This document shows, in pieces, positions 1 through 4,486 of a stretch of 6,139 nucleotides of DNA. The stretch's first letter is position 1; each line of letters begins with the position of its first letter. The notes under the pieces were generated by a model, which searched no databases, was not told the DNA's origin, and worked only from the letters and a program-made list of their open reading frames with translations. This DNA is from Pseudomonadota bacterium. GTDB lineage: Bacteria > Bdellovibrionota > Bdellovibrionia > Bdellovibrionales > JAEYZS01. Made by a program: the position numbers and the translations under genes. The stretch covers positions 1 to 6,139 of the forward strand of contig JAEYZS010000164.1 of assembly GCA_023427925.1 (NCBI GenBank), written 5' to 3'.

Positions 1-1
1 G

Positions 2-16
2 CTAGAATATATCTAG
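2..16. repeat. Short inverted repeat upstream of the first gene
   Basis: The arms CTAGA and TCTAG are separated by ATATA, about 46 bases before the first start codon. It could be an operator or part of the end of an unseen upstream gene. Five-base arms occur easily by chance in AT-rich DNA, so this is only a pointer. Confidence 0.2.
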
Positions 17-51
17 GCCCAAAGACATAGGGCTTTAAGTCTATTAATAGC

Positions 52-56
52 GGGGA
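52..56 (+). promoter_or_regulatory. Ribosome binding site of the J-domain/HTH gene
   Basis: A GGGGA stretch lies five bases before the ATG at 62. It is the only purine-rich stretch near this start and supports the chosen start codon. No convincing -10/-35 pair is visible in the 51 bases before it, so the promoter is either weak or outside the window. Confidence 0.5.
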
Positions 57-61
57 ACAGA

Positions 62-643
62 ATGAATCAGAGACTCGATTTACAATACTACGAAATTTTA
101 GGGGTTAGTCCATCGGCGACATTAGAAGAAATCGAAGTGGCTTACCAAAATGCATGCAAGATCTACTCGGATGAAAATCCGGAATTTGCTACTTCGTTTG
201 GTGAGGAAGAGGCTGCAGAACTTCGCACTTGGGTGGAAGAGGCCTACCAAGCACTTCTTACTAAGATGAAAAGTCAAACACAGTTCATTCAATCTCTGCA
301 AACGGACAAAAATGCTCCGAAATTCCAGTTCGAAATGGATGACGAAAGCTTTGATATTGATTCAAAGCTCGAAAATGAATTATTACAAACTAATTTCTTT
401 GATGGATTGTTGCTTAAGAAAATAAGACTTAAAAAGAATGTATCACTGAACTATATTTCTAACAAAACATGCATTGGCGTCCACCATTTGATTGCAATTG
501 AAGCAAATGATTTTGGTTCCTTACCGGCAGCGGTATTTGTTCGTAGCTATGTTAAGCAAATCGCACAAATCTTAGAATTAAATACAAAAGAAGTGTGTGA
601 ATCCTATATGAAGTTGTATACTGAATCTCGTGGAGAAGCATAA
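62..643 (+). CDS. Degenerate J-domain protein with RodZ-type helix-turn-helix
   Basis: The 193-residue protein has two parts. Residues 8-68 look like a J-domain: YYEILGVSPSATLEEI at 9-24 is a typical helix I/II start, and an AYQAL-like last helix follows. The HPD tripeptide that activates Hsp70 is missing; the loop reads IYSDENP (34-40). Residues 115-185 match the cytoplasmic helix-turn-helix of RodZ, including a LLKKIRLKKNVSLNYIS helix pair, a HLIAIEANDF segment and LPAAVFVRSYVKQIAQIL. RodZ itself continues into a membrane helix; this protein ends soon after the HTH and has no membrane segment, so it should be cytoplasmic. The middle (70-110) is acidic and probably flexible. The gene overlaps rluD by 14 bases. 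Family knowledge suggests protein or DNA binding by the HTH; the actual role is unknown. Without HPD, classic DnaJ co-chaperone activity is unlikely. Confidence 0.85.
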   Translation: MNQRLDLQYYEILGVSPSATLEEIEVAYQNACKIYSDENPEFATSFGEEEAAELRTWVEEAYQALLTKMKSQTQFIQSLQTDKNAPKFQFEMDDESFDIDSKLENELLQTNFFDGLLLKKIRLKKNVSLNYISNKTCIGVHHLIAIEANDFGSLPAAVFVRSYVKQIAQILELNTKEVCESYMKLYTESRGEA

Positions 644-1634
644 CACATTTGAAATCATAGTCGGAGAGGACAAAGCCAATCTGAGAATAGATAAAGTTCT
701 CTCCGCACATCCCTTAATTGGTTCAAGATCTAAAGCCTCCCTCCTTATAGAATTACAAAAAGTAAAAATCCTCTCTCCTTCAGGAGAGCCCAAATTAATA
801 AAAGCATCCTATCAAACTCAAGTGGGAGATAAATTTAAAATTGAGTTACCAGAAGAAAAAGTCGATATAGGCCTTGTCCCTTTAGAATTATCTTTGGATA
901 TTCTATTTGAAGACAAGGACCTTCTTGTCGTTAATAAGCCTGCTAACCTTGTTGTCCATCCTGCTCATGGCCACGCACAAGACACCTTAGTAAATGCACT
1001 CATACATCATACGAAAGATCTTTCTATGGGCTTTGGCGAAAATAGGCCAGGAATTGTTCATCGATTAGATAAGGAAACGAGTGGCTTATTGGTAATAGCA
1101 AAAAATAATTTAACTCATGAGGCCCTGGCAAAACAATTCAAAGAAAGAACCATCCACAGAGTCTACTGGGCCCTAGTTTATGGTGAGATGAAGCAAGATT
1201 CAGGCAAGATTGTCTCTTATCTTGCTCGTCATCCCAGTGATCGCAAAAGATTTGCCTCAGTAAAAAAGGAAGATAAAGATTTTGGTAAAATTGCTATTAC
1301 GAATTTCAAGCGAGTCGAGTATTCACAAAAAGGATTCTCTTTACTGGAGCTCAAGCTAGAAACAGGTCGGACGCACCAGATTCGCGTTCATACCTCAGAG
1401 CATCAACACCCGATCGTTGGTGATGTAGCCTATGGTTCAAAGAATCGCCAGAAGAATTTGAAGTCGGCATCCTTAAAAAAAACTATCGAAAACCTAGGAC
1501 GAATTGCCTTGCACGCAAAGGAACTTGGTTTCGCTCACCCGACAACACAGGAAAGAATGTTTTTTACGACGTCACTTCCCAATGACCTAATGAAGCTTTT
1601 CGAGGAGGTTGGTATTAATGCTCACCTCACTTAA
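630..1634 (+). CDS. rluD: 23S rRNA pseudouridine synthase, RluA/RluD family
   Basis: RluD converts uridines of helix 69 in 23S rRNA (1911, 1915, 1917 in E. coli numbering) to pseudouridine in the cytoplasm. The 334-residue length fits the family. An S4-type RNA-binding domain occupies roughly residues 15-75 (LRIDKVLSAHPLIGSRSKAS), followed by DLLVVNKPANLVVHP at 97-111. The catalytic motif HRLDKETSGLL is at 144-154 with catalytic Asp147. LETGRTHQIRVH (243-254) and RIALHAKELGFAHP (291-304) are also present. The start is GTG at 630, inside the end of the preceding gene. No good Shine-Dalgarno sequence precedes it, so translation probably depends on coupling to the upstream gene. The GTG places the S4 domain about as far from the N terminus as in E. 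coli RluD. Having pgeF directly downstream, as in E. coli, favours RluD over RluA or RluC; substrate sites cannot be read from sequence alone. Confidence 0.93.
   Translation: MEKHNTFEIIVGEDKANLRIDKVLSAHPLIGSRSKASLLIELQKVKILSPSGEPKLIKASYQTQVGDKFKIELPEEKVDIGLVPLELSLDILFEDKDLLVVNKPANLVVHPAHGHAQDTLVNALIHHTKDLSMGFGENRPGIVHRLDKETSGLLVIAKNNLTHEALAKQFKERTIHRVYWALVYGEMKQDSGKIVSYLARHPSDRKRFASVKKEDKDFGKIAITNFKRVEYSQKGFSLLELKLETGRTHQIRVHTSEHQHPIVGDVAYGSKNRQKNLKSASLKKTIENLGRIALHAKELGFAHPTTQERMFFTTSLPNDLMKLFEEVGINAHLT
1602..1609 (+). promoter_or_regulatory. Strong ribosome binding site for pgeF
   Basis: GAGGAGGT lies inside the 3' end of rluD and ends eight bases before the ATG at 1618. It decides the pgeF start: a TTG at 1609, also in frame, would overlap the last base of this site with no spacer and is therefore unlikely. 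Confidence 0.8.
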
Positions 1635-2301
1635 GCCTTACGTAAATGACAATCAAATTTATGGGGAATACTTTGAGAACGAAAGTGTTTTTGTTTTTTT
1701 TGGAAATAAGTACTTTGAAAAACAACATTTGAATTTTTTCTCGGATGTTTCATTTCAATTTTTAAAGCAAGTTCATGGGAATGAAGTCGTACCAGTTGTA
1801 AGAATCTCAGAAGAGACTCCCGTTGCAGATGGTCATTATACGGCACAAAAAAAGGTAGCATTGCTGATACAAACTGCTGATTGCCTTCCAGTTATGATTT
1901 ATGATTCTACTTCCAGCTGGGTCATGGCGTTGCATGCCGGATGGAGAGGGATTGAGAATAAAATAATTCAAAATGGCCTCACAAAACTACCAACAAACCA
2001 GTCCAAAATATCTTTTTTTATTGGCCCACACATTCAATATGAAAGTTTTGAAGTAGATAGGGATGTTGCAGATAAGCTCAGCGCATGTGTAACTTCACCA
2101 ATTGACAGCAAGTATAATGACCAAAATAAAAAATACTATTTTAACCTAAAAAAAATTGCTCTTAGCCAAGTTGAAGCGCTTTCCATCAAAACTGGGGAGA
2201 TCTATTTATCGAATATAAACACGTTCAATCATTTGGACTACTCTTCGTTCCGCCGTCAAAAGGCACCTTGTCGTAACTATAGCTTTATTTATCTAAAATA
2301 A
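1618..2301 (+). CDS. pgeF: Peptidoglycan editing factor / Cu-oxidase_4 (YfiH) family protein
   Basis: In E. coli this family removes wrongly incorporated L-serine from the peptidoglycan precursor UDP-MurNAc; older annotations call it a laccase-like polyphenol oxidase, and related proteins act on purine nucleosides. From the ATG at 1618 the protein is 227 residues, near the usual length. Family motifs are clear: KQVHGNEVV (His53), ADGHYT, QTADCLPVM (Cys89), ALHAGWRGIENKI (His106) and FFIGPHIQYESFEVD. His53, Cys89 and His106 correspond to the metal-binding trio (His71, Cys107, His124 in E. coli YfiH). One oddity lies near the C terminus: the usual Cys-Thr (as in LCTY) is replaced by Asn-Thr in SNINTFNHLD, and the normal Gly-Arg after the SYRR-like stretch reads Cys-Arg (SSFRRQKAPCRNYS). 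The gene overlaps rluD by 17 bases with its own strong ribosome binding site and is last in the operon. Confidence 0.92.
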   Translation: MLTSLKPYVNDNQIYGEYFENESVFVFFGNKYFEKQHLNFFSDVSFQFLKQVHGNEVVPVVRISEETPVADGHYTAQKKVALLIQTADCLPVMIYDSTSSWVMALHAGWRGIENKIIQNGLTKLPTNQSKISFFIGPHIQYESFEVDRDVADKLSACVTSPIDSKYNDQNKKYYFNLKKIALSQVEALSIKTGEIYLSNINTFNHLDYSSFRRQKAPCRNYSFIYLK

Positions 2302-2310
2302 TTTCCTTAC

Positions 2311-2362
2311 GGCAGGACATTGTAAATTCCATTTCACGCGCAAAGCCCTGTCCATTTTTTTT
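2311..2362 (+). terminator. Possible intrinsic terminator after pgeF
   Basis: GGCAGG (2311-2316) can pair with CCTGTC (2347-2352), including one G-U pair. Two bases later there is a run of eight T (2355-2362). The loop of about 30 bases is long and the stem short, so the prediction rests mainly on the T run and its position 10 bases after the pgeF stop. Confidence 0.4.
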
Positions 2363-2371
2363 ACAAGTATA

Positions 2372-2385
2372 TTATGTTTACATAA
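2372..2385. promoter_or_regulatory. 14-bp palindrome, candidate operator
   Basis: The sequence TTATGTTTACATAA has perfect 6-bp arms around a TT centre. It lies in the 146-bp gap between pgeF and the secreted-protein gene, about 57 bases before the expected transcription start of the latter. That is a position often used by activators. The protein that would bind is unknown, and chance in AT-rich DNA is possible. Confidence 0.35.
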
Positions 2386-2422
2386 CGGATGATGACCAAA
2401 CTGCATACTTTTATAAGTTTGC

Positions 2423-2428
2423 TATAAT
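2423..2428 (+). promoter_or_regulatory. Candidate -10 box for the six-cysteine secreted protein
   Basis: A perfect TATAAT lies 19 bases before the ATG at 2448. No good -35 box is found 16-18 bases upstream (ACTGCA region), so an activator or an extended element may be needed. Transcription starting near 2435 would leave a leader of about 13 bases with the ribosome site at its 5' end. Confidence 0.45.
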
Positions 2429-2435
2429 CAAAGCT

Positions 2436-2441
2436 AGGGAG
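2436..2441 (+). promoter_or_regulatory. Ribosome binding site of the six-cysteine secreted protein
   Basis: AGGGAG is placed six bases before the ATG at 2448. This good spacing supports the start and so the signal peptide reading. Confidence 0.65.
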
Positions 2442-2447
2442 TTAACA

Positions 2448-2837
2448 ATGAAGTTCATTTTATTGATAATATCTTTAGGTCTTACATTACCCGCTTATAG
2501 CAGAGTCTCCTCTGCTCAAGACAAGAGGTGTCTGCTTCCGGTGACAAATCGGGATCCGAATCTATTTGGATTTTTAAAACGTCAAAGCAATACGAAGACC
2601 GAATATCCAGAGGGAAGATGTAAACTCATTTCTAAAGATTATTTACGTCAAATCGGGTTAAGTTGTGAACTTGCCTATCTATATTTGTCCGAAATCGATA
2701 AAGATTTTTCGAATAATTACAATTGCTACCAAATAACACTCTCTCATACTCGGAAGATCATCAACGGAATGCCGGCGGCCACAATATCCCCGGTTTGCTT
2801 TGTTTGCCAAAATGAAGAACTCTTTGCAAAAAAATAA
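2448..2837 (+). CDS. Small secreted six-cysteine protein, function unknown
   Basis: I do not recognise this 129-residue protein. It begins with a Sec signal peptide: Lys2, a hydrophobic core of roughly residues 3-14 (FILLIISLGLTL), and a plausible cleavage after PAYS (residue 18) or slightly later near SSA. The mature part of about 110 residues holds six cysteines at 28, 58, 73, 93, 117 and 120, the last two as CFVC. An even number of cysteines in an exported protein suggests disulfide bonds; CFVC could also bind metal. No lipobox is seen, so it is probably periplasmic or released rather than a lipoprotein. It has its own promoter-like signals and stands apart from the operon on its left. Its end faces the nitroreductase gene only 8 bp away on the other strand, with no clear terminator between. 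It is probably lineage-specific. Confidence 0.75.
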   Translation: MKFILLIISLGLTLPAYSRVSSAQDKRCLLPVTNRDPNLFGFLKRQSNTKTEYPEGRCKLISKDYLRQIGLSCELAYLYLSEIDKDFSNNYNCYQITLSHTRKIINGMPAATISPVCFVCQNEELFAKK

Positions 2838-2845
2838 TTAACTCG

Positions 2846-3442
2846 CTAGAGATATGTTACGCGTGATTCGATTTTTCTAGGAGCCTTGGGAGGCTCGTGA
2901 TCTGGATAGCCCAATACTAGCGCGCATAACAATTCAATCTCTTCGCCTTGATTTAATGGGTACTTATTAATATCTAAAAACCTATCCACTTCATCTTTGA
3001 TTTCAAGGGGAGCGCCCATTGGGCAAGTTCCCAGCCCTTCTGCAACGGCGGCCAATATCATGTTTTCAACTGCCATATATACACTTCCAATGCTGGTATA
3101 GTGACGCTCCTCAGGATCATTTACTGAATAGCAAAAGATAATTACCGGCGCATCTCCCAGGGTATAAAAGAACCTTTCTGTAAACTCATACAGCGAAGGC
3201 TTTAGACTCTTTTGCAAAATATCTTTTATTCCTAACCAGCTTTTCTGAGAATACTTTAAGTACTCATCACGCTTCTCACCCTGAACAACAAAGAATCTCC
3301 AGTTTTGTTTATTCTTGCCGGATGGAGCATGCATACCTGCATTCAAAATTCGCTCCAGGACATCCTTCGGAACAGGATCCTTTCTGTATTTTCGAATGGA
3401 TTTTCTTGATTCAATTAACTGATATAAGTCTTGTGCTTTCAT
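2846..3442 (-). CDS. Nitroreductase family protein (FMN-dependent)
   Basis: This family uses FMN and NAD(P)H to reduce nitro groups, quinones, flavins or other electron-poor substrates, usually as a cytoplasmic homodimer. The 198-residue protein shows the N-terminal FMN-phosphate motif SRKSIRKY (12-19), the APSGKNKQNW segment (39-48), the helix AVENMILAAVAEGLGTC (124-140) followed by PMG, and the C-terminal ALVLGYPDHEPPKAPRK (174-190), all typical. The start ATG is preceded by AAAAGGA with a five-base spacer. Length is normal and no key segment is missing. The substrate cannot be predicted. The gene stands alone: convergent with the secreted protein gene, divergent from the membrane protein at 3505. 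It ends with TAG, and the transcript then runs into a short T run (near 2830-2836) without a convincing stem. Confidence 0.92.
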   Translation of the reverse strand: MKAQDLYQLIESRKSIRKYRKDPVPKDVLERILNAGMHAPSGKNKQNWRFFVVQGEKRDEYLKYSQKSWLGIKDILQKSLKPSLYEFTERFFYTLGDAPVIIFCYSVNDPEERHYTSIGSVYMAVENMILAAVAEGLGTCPMGAPLEIKDEVDRFLDINKYPLNQGEEIELLCALVLGYPDHEPPKAPRKIESRVTYL

Positions 3443-3448
3443 GAAAGT

Positions 3449-3455
3449 CCTTTTC
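3449..3455 (-). promoter_or_regulatory. Ribosome binding site of the nitroreductase gene
   Basis: Read on the minus strand the site is AAAAGGA, five to six bases before the ATG at 3442-3440. It supports the chosen start. Confidence 0.6.
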
Positions 3456-3473
3456 TTAAATCTATTGAGATAC

Positions 3474-3479
3474 TACAAT
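3474..3479 (+). promoter_or_regulatory. Candidate -10 box for the membrane protein at 3505
   Basis: TACAAT lies 25 bases before the ATG. The matching -35 region (TTTTCT at 3451-3456, 17-bp spacing) is poor. The ribosome site AAGGA follows at 3488-3492, with a rather long 12-base gap to the ATG. The whole 62-bp divergent gap must also hold the nitroreductase promoter, which I cannot place with confidence. Confidence 0.3.
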
Positions 3480-3504
3480 GATCGTATAAGGATTAAAACA
3501 AGTC

Positions 3505-3990
3505 ATGATTTCTTTTATTAAAAAATCTATAAAAGCTTACAAGAATATCATTGTACTTCTTTTTGCATCGGTTGTCCTTATGGTGTACCTACTTACTTTT
3601 AATACCGCACAACTCTTCCCTTCCCTCGAAAATGAAAGAAAGGTTCTATCCTATCTCATTTACTCGCCTGAAATTGGCGCGGAAAGATATCAGATTTTCA
3701 AAGTTAAAAATAAAAACAAAATTTTGGTAGAAGTATATAAGGTAATAAACGAATCCACATTCGAGCCGGTGTCTCATATTGATACCGGTAGCAAATACGA
3801 AGGATATTTTCTATTAGGCGGAAATGCTACAAACCTGGCTTATATCAATATTGACGACGATCCTTTACATGAAATTATTGTTCCTGGCTTTGATAGCAAT
3901 CTTGCCGCACAACTTAATGTCATCAAATTTGACACAAACACAAAATCTTTCTCGCTTGTTAACGAGCGGATTTCTCTAGAAAATCCCTAA
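3505..3990 (+). CDS. Membrane-anchored protein with one FG-GAP-like calcium loop
   Basis: I cannot assign a known function to this 161-residue protein. A basic N terminus (KKSIKAYK) is followed by one membrane segment at about residues 14-32 (IIVLLFASVVLMVYLL), giving a type II anchor with the rest outside the inner membrane. The outer domain looks beta-rich (YQIFKVKN, KILVEVYKVI, YFLLGG). Residues 111-127 read LAYINIDDDPLHEIIVP. This fits the FG-GAP/VCBS calcium loop pattern D-x-D-x-D-G-x-x-D/E followed by hydrophobic residues, with ligands Asn115, Asp117, Asp119 and Glu123 and Pro in place of the usual Gly. Only one such loop is present, so it cannot be a full propeller alone. The next gene, also membrane-anchored, starts 33 bases downstream and is probably in the same transcript. 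A larger FG-GAP protein is coded nearby on the other strand. Confidence 0.75.
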   Translation: MISFIKKSIKAYKNIIVLLFASVVLMVYLLTFNTAQLFPSLENERKVLSYLIYSPEIGAERYQIFKVKNKNKILVEVYKVINESTFEPVSHIDTGSKYEGYFLLGGNATNLAYINIDDDPLHEIIVPGFDSNLAAQLNVIKFDTNTKSFSLVNERISLENP

Positions 3991-4006
3991 AGGTCTTAGG
4001 ACCTTT
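3989..4006 (+). repeat. Hairpin overlapping a stop codon, between two membrane-protein genes
   Basis: AAAGGTC and GACCTTT form a perfect 7-bp stem with a TTAG loop, and the stem begins inside the TAA stop of the gene at 3505-3990. A second GACC at 4007-4010 allows an alternative pairing. No T run follows, so it is not a classic terminator. It could adjust the ratio of the two products or protect the mRNA end. Confidence 0.45.
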
Positions 4007-4023
4007 GACCGAATATTAATCAT

Positions 4024-4386
4024 ATGAAATCCCATGATCAAAACAAGATTACGATGTTACTTTTTATTGTTTCGATCTTGGGCGTTTATAAATTCTACGA
4101 AGTCAGTCAATCCGCTGAATTTGAAAGAGGCATTGCTTCAGTCGAAATGTCACAGGCAACTCCTGAGGAGCTTGCTGAAAACCAACTTGATCTCGAACTT
4201 CTCGCCTTGCAACAAAGATTAGGTGGAACACAAATTAAGAAATGTTATGACAATCGTCTCTCCTGCGGAAGCATCAGAAACCACTCTAAATGTCTAAGCG
4301 ACAAAGTTTCACACTTTATGAACTGTGCAAATCTCGATAAAACTGAAGTTGCACAAATCAAGCAAAAGATTTCAATTCAAGAATAG
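4024..4386 (+). CDS. Small membrane-anchored four-cysteine protein, unknown function
   Basis: This 120-residue protein is not recognisable to me. A short polar N terminus (MKSHDQNK) leads into a membrane segment at about residues 9-24 (ITMLLFIVSILGVYKF). The following part is acidic and helical in character (TPEELAENQLDLELLALQQRL, 46-66). It ends in a domain with four cysteines at 74, 81, 90 and 101, spaced 6, 8 and 10 residues apart, suitable for two disulfides in the periplasm. There is no ribosome binding site before the ATG at 4024, and the frame is closed by a TGA at 4006-4008, so no better upstream start exists. An internal ATG at 4054 also lacks one. Translation may therefore depend on coupling to the gene at 3505, 33 bases away, across the hairpin at 3989-4006. 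The pair is probably an operon; a physical partnership of the products is inference. Confidence 0.7.
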   Translation: MKSHDQNKITMLLFIVSILGVYKFYEVSQSAEFERGIASVEMSQATPEELAENQLDLELLALQQRLGGTQIKKCYDNRLSCGSIRNHSKCLSDKVSHFMNCANLDKTEVAQIKQKISIQE

Positions 4387-4455
4387 ATTTTTATTGTTCC
4401 TAAAAAAAGAATTCTCTTATTTCTATGCCTACCAACAAATTAACCGAACGCGCAG

Positions 4456-4486
4456 TAGAAATACTTCTTAGTTCGAAGTATTTCTA
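4456..4486. terminator. Perfect 12-bp hairpin, possible bidirectional terminator
   Basis: TAGAAATACTTC (4456-4467) and GAAGTATTTCTA (4475-4486) are perfect reverse complements with a 7-base loop. The loop contains the TAA stop (4468-4470) of the minus-strand FG-GAP gene, and one arm encodes its last residues. It sits between two converging genes, where a shared terminator is expected. No T run follows the stem on either strand, so classic intrinsic termination is not certain; an mRNA-stabilising 3' hairpin is the alternative. A 12-bp perfect inverted repeat is unlikely by chance in a window of this size. Confidence 0.5.

Noticed and set aside
773..788. Perfect palindrome CTCTCCT-TC-AGGAGAG inside rluD
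   Set aside because: A 7-bp arm with a short loop is expected about once by chance in a window this size, and the bases are explained by rluD coding sequence.
578..793. Minus-strand open frame of 71 codons
   Set aside because: It lies opposite the J-domain/HTH gene and rluD, and shows no recognisable domain.
1609..1617. TTG at 1609 as the start of pgeF
   Set aside because: It touches the Shine-Dalgarno sequence with no spacer. The ATG at 1618 has a strong site at normal distance.
1631..1861. Minus-strand open frame of 76 codons
   Set aside because: It is opposite well-supported pgeF coding sequence and its translation has no recognisable features.
4034..4222. Plus-strand open frame of 62 codons
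   Set aside because: It is a frame-shifted shadow of the four-cysteine membrane protein, which has a clear membrane segment and cysteine pattern in its own frame.
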